DNA from: Marsupella aquatica
Lineage: Eukaryota > Marchantiophyta
Direction of reading: 5' to 3'
NCBI GenBank assembly: GCA_973895155.1
Contig: OZ316892.1
Span: 1,178,001-1,242,000 of the forward strand
DNA length: 64,000 nt
Below are positions 1 through 12,430 of the stretch, piece after piece. Position 1 is the stretch's first letter, and the number at the start of each line of letters is the position of its first letter. The position numbers and the translations under genes are program-made. A model generated the notes under the pieces. That model saw nothing but the letters and a program-made list of their open reading frames with translations. It was not told where the DNA came from and did not search any database.

Positions 1-930
1 AACCTTTGTACATTGATGGTCCCACCATGGCCCTAATGGGTCCCACCGTAGCCCTAATGGTTGCCGTGGACATAATATTCATTCATTCGATATATCTTAT
101 CTCTAAAGAGCAGCGCTTGAAGTTCCTAAGCGTAAAGCTTATTTATTCGAATCTCATATTGAGAAGCATAGACGATTTGTCATGGAAATGATTGCTACTT
201 GTTTTCTAACATCTTCGAGATCTGGTCATTAGAATTGGCTTACAGAAAGATCATGAGTTCAAAATGAGTTTCTTGAAGGAAATTCTTCAATCGCGAAGCT
301 CCGAGGACTAATTTTACCGACGCTGGGTATCTAAACGTGTATTGCACGAGATTCTATTTGCTACTTTTCTTGCAAGGGTGTACCTCGAGTTTAGATGAAG
401 CGTAAGAAGGCGCTTGTGTCGATGCAAATGTTAACCTGGTAATTGTTGATTCATGCAGAAAATGAGAAAACATAGAAGAGGTGATCTGAGAATGAGTAAA
501 AAATGGAAAATTGAGCTTGTGATGGAGCAGTTGGTGAATGTGCATTTTAAGCTCGGGCAACTTTTGATGGCACAAACCGGTGCTGGGCAATATGCACATT
601 CTCCGTTGTAGTTTAAGTCTGATATTTTCAATGTGAGCCCTGTTCGTTTTCAAATTATGCCACATATCTCAGATTTTTGCTTTTCGCATCCAGATTCTTG
701 TTCCTGGGATTTAATCTCCACTCTCCACGAGCTGAGCTTCCAATTTAGCATATTCTGAGCTTTGCACAGATCACGCTCAGCAGGAAGGAAACCAACCGGA
801 CCAGACGCTTGAGAGAAGGGCCAGGCAGGTTGATAGGAGCATGAGGTCAGTAGGCAGAGAATTATGAAGTTAGCCACTCACAGCCCACCCCACATCCTCA
901 CACTTCAAGCTTCGTCTCATACTCTTCAGC
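1..930. other. No gene recognised
   Basis: Short open frames occur on both strands, but none shows a recognisable domain or splice context. The first 60 bases contain a small imperfect repeat of CCCTAATGG. The right end runs into the GS-like pseudogene, whose upstream limit is uncertain. Confidence 0.4.
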
Positions 931-934
931 TATC

Positions 935-1400
935 TTAGTTAGAAGACACTTGATTGATGTTGTCAGAACAATCGGTACAGGGTCTGGAGCAATTTGCAGG
1001 CATCTTACCATCTTACTGCCATTTGACAGCCAGGGCTAAGTCAATACTCCAAAACTTATGGCGTTCTATGCTCCAAAGGTGTATTCATGCAAGAGATTCA
1101 TTTCTGCGGGGTGGGCCCCCACTCAAACTGTTGAGCAGGGACTCGAACGGGTACAATCAAACAGCGCCAGTCTGCTTACTTGGTGCAGGGAAGTGATTAC
1201 GCATCGAGTGCAGATCACCAGGGGCAGATAGCAATCTGTGTTTGGCGTTTCCCAGCAGCACAGCAGCACTTACACTCGGACTGGATGGCATTCGTCATAA
1301 AATTGAACCACCACCAGAATTTGCGTGAGATGTGTGTTAGGCTGAAAACCTCTTATGTGTTCCACAAAAGTTGGGAGAAGCAACAAGTTAATTTTTGTTC
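935..1400 (+). pseudogene. Glutamine synthetase-like pseudogene fragment, copy 1
   Basis: The plus strand encodes, across several frames, the C-terminal catalytic part of a type I (bacterial-style) glutamine synthetase. Readable pieces are AFYAPKVYSCKRF and GWAPT around 1055-1130, then a match to the DNRT-PFR and GAGKSLRIEC blocks, then LGLDGIRHKIEPPP near 1275-1320. In intact enzymes these blocks hold the glutamate/ATP-binding arginines. Frame changes and odd substitutions mean no continuous protein is possible. A better-preserved copy lies in inverted orientation at 35950-36570, and the two share 3' flanking sequence (TTAAAATGGCCA), so they descend from one duplicated segment rather than independent cDNA copies. 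The assignment to the GS family rests on motif recognition. Confidence 0.7.
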
Positions 1401-1404
1401 AAAG

Positions 1405-1835
1405 CAGTATGTATAAATGTTAAAATGGCCATGTACTCCAAACTTGAAGGCAGAATATGGCGTCAAAAGTCTGATGGCTGAAAACTTTTGGGACATAATA
1501 ATCTTCTTACAACTTTTGGGAGATAAGCCCTCATCAGAGGGAAACATTATGTATAAATGTTAAAATGGCCATGTACTTCAAACTTGAAGGCAGAATAGGG
1601 CGTCAAAAGTCTTATGGCTGAAAACTTTTGGGACATAATAATCTTCTTACAACTTTTGGGAGATAAGTCCTCATCAGAGGGAAACAGTATGTATAGAATA
1701 TTAAAATGGCCATGTGCTGCAAACTTGAAGGCAGAAAAGGGGATCAAAAGTTTTCAACAGTTTTATGGTTGAAAACTTTTGGGACATAATATTCTTACAA
1801 CTTTTGGGACATAATATTCTTACAACTTTTGGGAG
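1405..1835. repeat. Three-copy 140-bp tandem repeat
   Basis: The block starting GTATAAATGTTAAAATGGCC begins at 1411, again at 1551 and, diverged, at 1691, giving an exact 140-bp period. The third copy is degenerate and ends in repeats of ACTTTTGGGACATAATATTC. The unit contains the sequence that directly follows the GS-like pseudogene copy at 35.95 kb, so the array grew from the old gene's 3' flank. Confidence 0.9.
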
Positions 1836-2540
1836 TTAAGATTCCTACGGGCGGGTATTTAGATAGCCAGTAAGGAGTATGTCCTGGTCATATAAGAGTT
1901 GTATGTCGGCATGCTTATTTGTTTGTGCAGGAATAGATGTAGGCTTGAATATGTTGAGTGTATCAAGGTGAACCTTCCACCGGTGTCTTGGGTGCAAGAA
2001 GTTGGAACTTTACCAGTAGCCTGGGGTAGGAGTGGATTGAGACCCCGACGGGCACTGAAACTCCTGGCCCTCAAGGCAGAATCTTGCATCCTTTGTTATA
2101 GTATATGTTATTATTATCTGAAATTTAAAGAATCTTTAATTGACATTTGAATACCTGAGAGAAAAGTAACTAAATCCTTAACTATCTCTGCCATGTGAAA
2201 ATTAAATCCTTGCAGACAATGCAAACTCTTCCCTTTTTAAGTACTCCTCAAAATTTTGTTTCCTAAGTTTATGGATTTTTAGTGAATTATGTGTCACAAA
2301 ATAAGATCACTATGAGATAACCTGAAAGGCCGACCATTTTTTAGAAAATAATTTTTTTGCAAGCTTTTAAAAACTAAACACTTATTTTTTAGAAAAAAAA
2401 TGACATTTGAGGAGTACTTTAAATGTGGGGGAATAATTTACAAGTCCATGACCAGTGAGAAGGGACAGAAGTACCCAGACACCCAAAACTAACGTAGTTT
2501 AACTTCACTGTGGTTAACTTGAAGGCAGAATTATTATTCT
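1836..2540. other. No gene recognised; AT-rich spacer
   Basis: No convincing coding segment is visible. The phrase AACTTGAAGGCAGAA near 2518 echoes the 140-bp repeat unit, so part of this spacer may be a worn extension of that array. Confidence 0.4.
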
Positions 2541-2544
2541 TACT

Positions 2545-3138
2545 AGCTCAATACCCGTGCGTTGCACAAAAGAAGTCAAGTCGGCCAAAATGTCGTTAAA
2601 AAAAATGTTGTTTCGGCCAAGAGGTCGTTGAGAGAAAATATGTCATATCAGCCACGAGGTCGTGGAGAGAAAAGATGTCATGTCGGCCAAGAGGTCGTTG
2701 AGAAAAAATGTGTCGTGTTCGCCAAGAAGTCGTTTGAGAAAAAAGATGTCATGTCGGCCAAGATGTCGTCAAGAAAAAAATTGTCATGTCAGCCAAGATG
2801 TCATTGAGAAAAAGATGTCGTGTTGGCAAAGACGTCATTGAGAGAAAAGATGTCATGTCGGCCAAGACATTGTTGAGGGAAAATACCCGTGCGTTGCACA
2901 AAAGATGTCGTGTTGCTCAAGATGTTGTTATGTGAAAGATGTCATGAAATAAAAAAATGTTATTAAGTAAAAAGAAGTAATTTTGCCAAAGATGCCATTA
3001 TGTGAAAGATGGTGATAAGAAAAAGGTGTCATTTTGCCAAAGATATCGTGAAGTAAAAGATGTTATAAGAAAAAAGGTGTTGTTTCACCCAAGTTGTCGT
3101 TATGGGAAAGATGTTATGAAGTAAAAAGTCAATGAGAG
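2545..3138. repeat. AAGATGTC-type minisatellite
   Basis: About 17 imperfect units of roughly 30-37 bp repeat the theme AAAGATGTCATGTCGGCCAAG followed by GTCGTTGAGAGAAA. Units drift to the right into ATGTGAAAGATG and AAGTAAAAG forms. The phrase ATACCCGTGCGTTGCACAAA occurs at about 2550 and about 2882. A related array flanks LINE B (18.06-18.37 and 29.25-29.34 kb). The open frame at 2562-2807 is only this repeat read through. Confidence 0.85.
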
Positions 3139-5265
3139 AAGAAGCCATGTAAACGGGCAATTCACTCAGCCTATCCATTTATTGCGAGGAGTTCGACAAG
3201 GCTGTCCCCTCGCCCCACTGGTTTATGCATTGTCCACCCAGCCCTTGATGGATTTCTTTGATGCGGCGCTCTTGGCAGGTGAGGTGCATGGTATTAAGAT
3301 AAACAACGATCTTACCCTTGTCCATCGTTTTTTTGCTGATGATCTCAGAATATACACCCCTGCAATGGAATCCTGTTTTCTGGAAATTAGACAAAAGTTG
3401 GAGATTTATGAGTTAGCTGCGGGAGCAAAATTAAACTTAGAAAAGACAGAGGTCTTTACTTTCTGTCTAGAATCGATTCCGCAATGGCTAATAGACTCAA
3501 ATGTTATTGTTATCCCGCATGGACAGCTTTCGTGCTATCTTGGAGCTCCGTTCGGACAAGATATATCCAACCAACAGATTCAAGATTTTTGTATGAAAAA
3601 ACTTAAGAATCGGCTCTCTAGCTGGTCTAACAAAAATTTCTCCTTCACCGGACGGGTTCTATTGGTAAAACAAGTTTTGTTATCAATGACCGTTTACCAC
3701 ATGATGTATACACGTATAGCTGGTAGCCTCTCTAACATGATTCGACAGACATGTAAAGACTTCCTTTGGGGTTATAATAAAGATAGTGGTCGAAAAACAC
3801 CTCTTGTTTCTTGGGAACGTATGTGCTGCAGAAAACAGGATGGCGGGCTTGGATTTAAAGATATCCAGACTCAAGCTTCGGCCCTGCTTGCTTGTTGGTC
3901 GGTTAGAATGATTACTGACTCATCTTCGGATTAAGCACTACTATTCTCAGCTAATATTCGTTTGGTTGCATGGAAACAGTCGGTTCTCCTCAGAACATCG
4001 GGATACACTCCAATGGACAGATTCCTGTTCTCAACCCCATCGAGCTTTCGTGGAATGAGATATACCGAAGGATTTGGAAAGCATGGATTCAGATTCGGGG
4101 GAACTTGCACTGGAGCTCTTCCTCTCTCGCCATTCCTGCTCGATGGCGCATAGCAGACCTCCTCAGAATATACTTTCGCACTCATTGTTTCCCAGCTCCA
4201 GTTCTTCCTCTCATTACTTCTGCTTGCTCCCGATTAAATATTCGCTGTGTACTAGATCTTTGGAACACGCATTCAGGTATCTGGATTGATTTTTCGACCA
4301 GGATCTCTAGGTTACGTGGACTAGGGGCTTCGAATATCATTGTTCTTACCAACATACTTCGGCTTTTTCAGGATGGCCCTCCACCATCAGGTTCTTCCTC
4401 CTTCGTTCCAACTCAATGGTTTTGGAAGGGACTCAAAAATCACCACTCCCACGGGTTCTCAGTAGCGTTCAGGCATATAAATTTATTGACCAATCTGACG
4501 CAGACTCTCGTTCGCTGAACATCAGATGGGGCTCCTCAGATTCCCCCTCCACATGGCAAAGGAGATGGAGGCGGTTATGGAGATCAGATTTGTCAAATCG
4601 TGGGAAAAATTTTATATGGCGGGTCCTGGCTGCTGGTCTGTTCACTGGCAGGAGAGCATTCCAGTGTGGTCATGGGGATGGAATGTGCCCCCTTGGCTGT
4701 GGCATCCCCGAAGATAATAAGCACATATTTTTTATGTGCACTCAAGCCACAATGGCCTGGAACCGGACTGCCTGGTTCTACGAACGGGCTTTGGCTGTGT
4801 CTCTCCTCCTGGGTGGTCATTCCTTCACCTCCTTTCTTGACCTGGCTCTCGGTCGTTCCCCCAGCCTCTCCGCCCGTCTATTTGTTATATATCAAACTTT
4901 GTGGTTACTCTGGAAAAATCGTAACTCCCACCAGTTTCAAAGTCTATCAGTTATTTTTTCTCCTTCTATAGCAGCATCTGCAGCCGTTGTGCATCTACGT
5001 TCAGTAGCAATCAGTTCAGATTCAGAAAAAAAGAAAAAAAGGTTATACTACGCAGAGAAATATATATCACGTCCTTTATCATATCGTTTTCCTAGCTGAA
5101 TCACTCCAGCTCCTCCTTCCATTGTGTATTAAGTAAACTCTGACTTCCATTCAATGTATCCATATCCCTGGGCCCTCACTCTTAGTATATTAAGTGAACC
5201 CCCCTGAGAACAGACCCCCCCCTTGTACCCCTTCTTAATATTTTTTTCTTCATTAAAATATCTCT
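3139..5265 (+). mobile_element. 5'-truncated L1-type LINE (LINE A)
   Basis: The element starts abruptly inside the reverse transcriptase domain, directly joined to the minisatellite. The first frame (from about 3143 to 3934) encodes the block RGVRQGCPLAP and the catalytic box FFADDL near 3330-3345, a FADD variant of YADD. It continues with the RT thumb region (FTGRVLLVKQ, FLWGYN). A frame change near 3935-3970 leads to 3970-4518, and another near 4420 leads to 4416-5099, which carries the zf-RVT domain (NFIWRVLAAGLFTGRRAF, then a Cys-His cluster) and a conserved LWLLWKNRN tail. The 3' UTR ends near 5265 in a T/A-rich stretch. Truncation and frameshifts make it inactive. It is related to LINE B at about 23.9-28.9 kb. 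Confidence 0.9.
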
Positions 5266-6057
5266 TGTTAATATAAAAATATTAATTTTTACTATTAAAT
5301 TTGACCCTTATGTAACTTATAAAAGAGGTTTCCAAATAATTGAAAACACCCTTGACTTTTTAAAAGTATGAATGCTATATAAACATGCAAACGATTCAGA
5401 ATCATAAATATAGATTATGCATATTGATATTGTTTTGCATCAAAAACTTGATCTTACACAGGCTACACCTTTTATATAGGTAAACAAAACTAGTACCAGA
5501 TAATAATATATCAGGTTACTTATAGACATCATGCCGAAAGGTGAACTAAACTAATACTACATCTAAGAAAGTGAATATGATGCTCTAGTACCCTGGAGGA
5601 ACAATTGCATATACACTCATGCTAAATTCTTCCATCCTGAGCTAACCAACCAGGTAATGCCTTCATCCTGAGCTAACCAACCAGGTAATGCCTTCATCCT
5701 GACCTATCCAAACCAGGTAATGCCTTCATCCTTCACACCAAATGATCAGCAAAGTTCTTGGCAATTTCTTCTGAACCTGATTTATCAAACCACACATTAA
5801 TAATTGATTCTAGACAATACTCATAACACAAGGAAATCAATACTGAGAAATATGGGAGTAATACCATAACATCTTCTTTGACTGAAATTGTTACTTAGAC
5901 ATGGTGGATAATTTCCCTGTCAACTCTGTGATCCAACAAGGATTGAAATATCAGAGGCAGGATCAAAATCTCATTCAAAAGCCTTTCATAGCAATCAGAA
6001 ACTTAAAAGATACATGCATAAACACTGAAAATTGCTTACCCTGTTACATATATAAGA
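5266..6057. other. AT-rich spacer with a small tandem repeat
   Basis: No gene is seen apart from the repeat at 5633-5735. The right end probably holds the 3' end of the transposase-like element, but no terminal repeat could be fixed by eye. Confidence 0.4.
5633..5735. repeat. 31-bp tandem repeat, about 3 copies
   Basis: The phrase CATCCTGAGCTAACCAACC, followed by AGGTAATGCCTT, starts at 5633, 5664 and 5695 (last unit slightly changed), with a partial fourth copy at 5727. The period is 31-32 bp. Confidence 0.9.
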
Positions 6058-9000
6058 TTACTGAATTTTGTTTTTGGCAAAATTATCAAGAGAAACTGCA
6101 TCATCTGAATGCAATTGAAAAACTCCTGGGCATAGTGGATCCACTGTCAAGTGGACTGTTGATATGACACAGTCCAAATCGATAAATTGTGGATCACACA
6201 CATTGTAGGCAAATTTATGCCTACTAGTTCCAATTGGAGAAAACCATTGGAACATAATTTTACATGCCTCCTCACCACCAGGCCTATCAAGCAAATCCAA
6301 TTCACCTCTTGCTCTGTCCTGTTTCCCACCATATTTTTTGTGTATACTTTGTATTCTGCCTATCCACCACATATATTTTGGTGTTGTAGTTGAATACATT
6401 GCCACAGCTGCACCTCTTGGCCTCTTCGGATTTGGAACAAAATCATCTGATCTGCTGCTTCCTCGCTTTCTTTGTCCTTTTCCTCTCAATGTTCGTGAAA
6501 TTGCTTCTGAACTTCTAGTTTCACGAGCACTGTATGTATCATCCAAGAATAGTACTCCACAATCTGAACCTACTGTTACAAACATTGTTTGAACACCTGC
6601 CCTAACATTGGGTTTGTCCACTAAATTATTGAAGTAGTGATTTTGCTTTATCCGAGTCAATCTGTCTTTGCTGAGGAGAGGGTTGTGGGTCAGTTGGCTG
6701 ACCAAAGTACTTTTGTAAATGGACCGATTTTGGTATTCAACGGTTGGCTTCACATCTTGTGTTGCTGCTCCATATATCAAGTCAGAATGCATGATCCCCA
6801 TGGTGGCCTCCATTTGAGCAGCAACTCCCTCTACATCTGGGTCTGCATATATCAAAAGTGGTTCTGTTGGGACAGGTAACTCAGAGTCCTCAGGCTCTAC
6901 AACTTCTGTTGAAGTAGATGAGGATGCAGGCTCATGAGAGGTTGTTTCACCTTCCTCAGATTCCTCCACATCTACCCCTCCATCTACTAATGTATCAACA
7001 TTCACATCACACCAACTACCAAACTTGACCCCTTTAGCCTCCATCTTCCATGGGGAATTCCACCACACCTTGTCTTTGCAAGATGTGGAAGGGTTCATTT
7101 GTAATTCAGTGCATGCATTTTGGGCAAGCTGAAAACCTTCTTGCAGTGCAATCACTATTTCTCCATTGGTTTCAATCCCTATATAGTCCATTTGATCTGC
7201 TACAATAGGAATTCCTGCTGGGATTGTAGTGAGCTTCATCCAAATGTTTTCATGTTTCTTGTGACTCTTCCCTGCACCCATCATTCCTTCTGCCAGATCC
7301 ATTGCAGCCAATCGATTTCGATTGGTAGCACATTCTACTAACTCAGCCAAGTCATAACTTCGTTCATGACCATTCATACCTCCTACAGCAGAAAAAAACT
7401 GCTCACAAGCATCTGACCCAGTCAAATGCAATGGCACTGGAAGATGTCAAAAATTGTCCCTGAATTGGATTACCAACAGGACCACAAAATGAACTGACAT
7501 CTGAATGTCAAGGAAACTTTGCATGGGAATGCAATTTTTTGTGAAACTGATTGGTTGTGTATTCCCTCCCACTGAATGGTTTCCATGAAAGCACCATTGA
7601 CGCCATAGTCTAAAGAAGAACCCCACCTTCCCACAATGGACAATCCTCTGTCGCAAACTCAGACTAGTATTCAGAAATATGTCAATGTAGTCTGCACATA
7701 TCCTAGTGTAAACTTCTGTCCCAAGAGTCTGTTCAACTCTTGCATCACCACGTTGGTGAAGCATCCGTAAGGAGGACTGTACTTTGCGACTACAGAGTCG
7801 TTGTGCACTAGCCCAATTTTGTCTGTCTTTCCTTGACTTGTCCTCTTCATTCAAGCCATGATCACTGTTCAGGTACACTTTGTAACAGGATATGATGTGA
7901 CTCAGGTTTGCCATTTCTGCTCCTAATTTCAAAATACGAGAAGTAGAATCCAATGGGTTCACTAACTTCTTCCCATTATGAATAAAATCTTGATCATGCA
8001 ATCCATATGCATGGATCAATGGTCCAGTAGTGGTCATAGAGTGGGTCAATTTCCAAGCTTCCCACCTTAGGTCCTGCCTTGGCCCTGGTATTCCACTTCC
8101 AGAGTAGTCTTCCAACATAAGCTTTCTCCTTCGTGCATCCCCATCGCTTGCATGACCCAATAATGGCCCCACAGACTCTAGGCAATGAGTTGTCCATAGT
8201 GAGGCTAGGCTGTTCCATTGTCGCCTGACCCATGGAGCATCAAACTTGTTACAGGTGCCCATCCCCAGTATGCACAATCGAGGGAATCCAGCAACAAGGG
8301 CATTTACTATCAAACACCTTGCCTAGTGAGCTATAACATAATTGTCAAATGCATCTGCAATGTTGTTGAAGCCAACTTCTCCTTCCCCCACTATGATCTC
8401 CAAGCCAACACTGCACTCATGATCCTTTTTTGTCCCACAAAATCCAAGAAGAGTATCATGTTTTGGCAGCCATCTGCAACCAATAGCAGGTGGCTTCTTC
8501 ATTAGTTCTTGTTCAATATTTTTGTGTAGCACAAAAATACATACTGAAGGAAAAGAATGACTAGAGCAAGAGGAGGCAGTGAATAGTCACCTCACAATCC
8601 TCTTCACACAAGTCTCGTCCTCTGCCAAAAAGCATGGAATGGGTCCATGTATATTTAATCGAGCCTTCAATTTGGAAAATACTTCCGCAATAAACTGAAA
8701 TTGCTCTACATGAATTCCAGCACGAAACACTACCATGCCTCTCTTATCCCTTTGAAGGGTGTTGAGAGTGGGACCAATTCCATTGGTTGCAAGACAATCA
8801 ACTACACGTCTTCCGCCATGTAAAAACAGTGTTTGGCAAAAAAGTTTTGTTCCAGGCCTAAAACGATATCCTGTCTTCTCCCTATTGATGTTCTGTGCTA
8901 TGTCTGATAACATATCCCACAGAGCTCCTCTCCCACCAAAGGCACCTCATTTGTGTGCCAATATTATTGAATGACAGAATTTCAATACAGTTGCTTTGTT

Positions 9001-10764
9001 TGGTTCCTCATAGTGAAGACACACTTCACTAATGCTGGGGACCAGAGCCTTTGCCATGAGTAGCTTGTGACTCAAGATTCTCTGTAACTTTCGTTCTCTC
9101 AAAATTTGGTTCCTATAACTTTTAGCTTGGTATTGGACCTCTGGAATAGTCAAATAGTCTAAGCGCCTACCTTTACCAGTAGTTCTACAACCTCTTTTTT
9201 CAAGAGCTTTGTACTCCCTGTAAACTCTGAGTCGAAAGTCCTGCTCTGTTTTTATGCTAAAACATTGCGTACAGGATAAGTCTATAAACCCACCACCAAG
9301 TTCCGAAATTCGTCTACACTCTCTGTGTCTAAATAAACCAGAGATCACACAGTTTTCCTGAGTCGTCAAACACCACACCTCTGCCCTCACTATGGGCTCC
9401 GCATACCAGTTCCCATCTAATTTAAGCTAATCATTTAAAATTTCCTTGATAGGCCTGGTATCTGAACCATATTTCACCACATCACGCCAGAGACCCCAGC
9501 ATAGCAAAGAGAGATTGTCAAGAGTACCTTTGTCTTTTGAACTAGAACTGGAAGCTCCTCCAGTTGAGGGGCGAGTTAAGAACCCAGCTATTTTCTGTTG
9601 TTTCACATCCCTTCCATCTGGTGCACGAGGTCTTCCAGGCCTTCCACTGTGCACTGGGTTACCCCTAGCAGGCTTTTGACTTCTCATGACATAGTTAAGA
9701 TGACTTAAGCCTCCCACATGGGCTTCCAAATTTGTTTCCAAATTGCGTTGTTTTGGAATCAATGTCAAGTTTTCAGCACAAAACTCACAACGAAGTTTGA
9801 ACTTCATCAACTCTAGGGGCTCTTTGTCCACATCACCTATTACTGTAAAGGTATCACACCCAACAAGCCCACCAGCAATTTGTGCTGAGTTTATCTTCTC
9901 CACAATCTTGACATGTTGATCAAGTATGGCTCTATCATTCAGAGTACAAGCCTCAGCCCTCTGAGAAATCTCTCTGTGATCCACTTTCTCACCCCTATTA
10001 GATGCTACACGTCGAGCATGCTTTTTTGATGGCAAATGTTTCACTCTGAAGTTTGTAAACACATTATTGACCATAGTTTTATCCACACCCTTGACACTGC
10101 TACATGCAACTGCTTGATATCTGAAGTCACATTCACAACACTCAATATGCCCACGAGGCACACCATCCTTGTCCCAGGTTCTGACTTTCCATTTGTGGTC
10201 CACACACTTAATAAAAGTCATCCACTCTATCAACTTCGTCACAGAAGTCTCCCATGCTATTTTGAGGTCATGAGACATTAATTCAGACTCTAGGCTGACT
10301 TGTGATTCAACTTCCTGGGATGGGGCTCCACCAATAGGCTGGCCATCCTGGGATGGGGTACTTGCAGGTTGGGCCTCCTGAGATGGAGCTCCACCTACAT
10401 GCTGGTTAGAGGGTTCATCTATTGTGGGAGTACCACAAGATGTGCTACCAGGTCCATTGGATGCATGGCTACTTCCAAGGACTTGTTGTGACCCATTCTG
10501 CACATCTCCTTGGACAAAATTGTTGGGGTATTTTGGGATAATGACAATCTTCCCACCACAATCCTCTACCAGATTATACCTCTCAAATTTCTCCAACATT
10601 CTACAAGCAAGGTTGATGTCCATGAAATGGAACTCGAAGTCAAAACCTGACTCCAAGTTCTTTCTAGCATCATAAAAGGTTTCACCTATCTTGTAGCTAT
10701 ATGATGTCAGGGGTTTCCGTTCCCCTGACTCAGAGTCTGCTTGAAATACAGTGGCAGGCGGCAT
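6058..10764 (-). pseudogene. Transposase-like coding frame, one frame broken by five stops
   Basis: One reading frame runs from an ATG at 10764 to 6058 (1569 codons) with no frameshift. It is interrupted only by nonsense codons at 9429-9427 (TAG), 8949-8947 (TGA), 8589-8587 (TGA), 8325-8323 (TAG) and 7449-7447 (TGA). The N-terminal third has low-complexity Ser/Gln/Pro spacers and two zinc-binding-like clusters: CCECDF with a later Cys, and CEFC with paired His about 20 residues on. The middle has an AEDET acidic motif, LLGFCGTKKDHEC and GHASDGDARRRKLML. The C-terminal part has LTGSDACEQFFS followed by an RNA-methionine-poor linker and a basic patch GKGQRKRGSSRSDD. This layout looks like a DNA transposase with an RNase H-like core, but I cannot place it in a named superfamily. 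Terminal inverted repeats were not found by eye. Confidence 0.6.
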
Positions 10765-12390
10765 CCTCTATGTCCAACGTTAATTCCCTAACCAATTGAC
10801 ATATGCTAGGGGCATAGGCCTGCAAACATAGCACAAGACAAGAGAGAAGCACCACAATCAAAATGGACACAATCATAACACTTCAACCAATTATGGGTTA
10901 CTTTGTAACGACCCATTCAATGACATTGCTCAACATGGGGATTTGGGAAGTTTTGGCCTCCTACAAGTAGCCCAAGGAAGCCCATATGTCAAGACCGCAT
11001 CCACCAGACCAATTCCACAAGGGCCTTGCCCCATCCCGGCCATTTCTCATGGTAATTGGCTTGTCTAAGATCCATTGCAGCTTTCTCCTTTCGGGTGGGA
11101 AGGGACGTACCCTTTGCATGCAAGGACTCTGGTTTCAGCGTAAGCACAAGAGAGTATGAGATCTGCACATGGCCATTTAAGCTTGTCCTGAATTAGCTTG
11201 TCCCAACATATTAGCTTGTCCCAGTCTGTGCTTGGTCCATGTGCAGTCGGGGCCAGGCCCATCACTCCAATCCCTCTCCTCGACATGTGCAATGGGCTGA
11301 TCAAAATTTATTTACTCACAGACTCGCTCAGAGAGGCTCGACCATTCATGAATAGCAACATTCCATGGACCACCCAAATCCTATCTGGCAAGGCTCTAAG
11401 CAATCTTCCCCCCCCCCCTCCCAGGCTACCTGCACCTGCTTCGCCTCCAAAGAGTGCTAGATTGTCAGGGATGAAATCTGACAATCTCCACTGAGGGCAT
11501 TACTTCCCCAATGGTCTCCTTGGATTTGATGGGACCTGCAAACGGTCCTACTTCTACAACAGAAAGACAAAGCCTAATTCACAAAACATAAAGAAATGCT
11601 TACCTGAGCAAACACACAAAGCCCTGTTTGTAAGCGGATTCATACAAGACAACAAGCATGAATCGACAGTACAAGAGACAACGTACAATCAGGAATGCAG
11701 GGCAAAATGAAAGTAGGGCATCTGACTGCAAGAAGAGGCACCACTGATTCTTTACTTACTTGTGTATTTGCATTGGCTGCTTGAACGGGTCAGGGACGGA
11801 AACTAGATCCACATTGGAAGTCGACAACAACAAGCCTGCTCCAGACAAACAACAATGAATGAATGGAGATGCAAAAAGCATTAGCCACAGTCCTGGACTT
11901 CTTGGCAGTTGACAAAACAGAGATAACAAGCAATTAGAAAACAAACCTGTAATATAGTATAGAAGTGCCGAGAATAACTTGACCAGGGGTGGCATTCATT
12001 GATAGTATTCTAATCTTGATTAAACTTCAAGACCTGTACAAATCCACCAACAAAGAGAATCTTACAAAATATCAACAGGATACCATAGCTTAGCATCTAT
12101 AGAACTACGATAATTTTAGTCCTGCTACCTGCCAAAAATACCGGCCAACTACTGTACGTTGGCGTCAAGTTGTGGATACCAAGGTAGAGCAGCTGGAGAC
12201 TTGGAGAAAATTGATCTCATAAACCAGCGAAAGAGATAGTCTGCTAGACTGGGCAAAGTTGGACTGAGCCGGGGACAAGTCCAAACCGGGTTGAAATCAC
12301 TTGGAGCCCTCTACAGTCTCCGAATAAAAGAACACTCCCCGGATGATTGTGTCTAGGAGGCAGAGAGAAGGCGAAGAGAATATAGGAAGC
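10765..12390. other. Spacer upstream of the transposase-like frame
   Basis: No gene is recognised. Small repeats include TTAGCTTGTCCCA at about 11192 and about 11210 and a C-run near 11409. Part of this stretch is presumably the 5' end of the transposase-like element, and the right end the promoter side of the RAF2-like remnant. Confidence 0.4.
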
Positions 12391-12430
12391 GGTGCTCGAT
12401 GAGATCTACAAAGCTGAAGGAAATCGAGCT

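Noticed and set aside
2562-2807. 81-codon plus-strand open frame
   Set aside because: It is the minisatellite read through; residues repeat with the DNA units.
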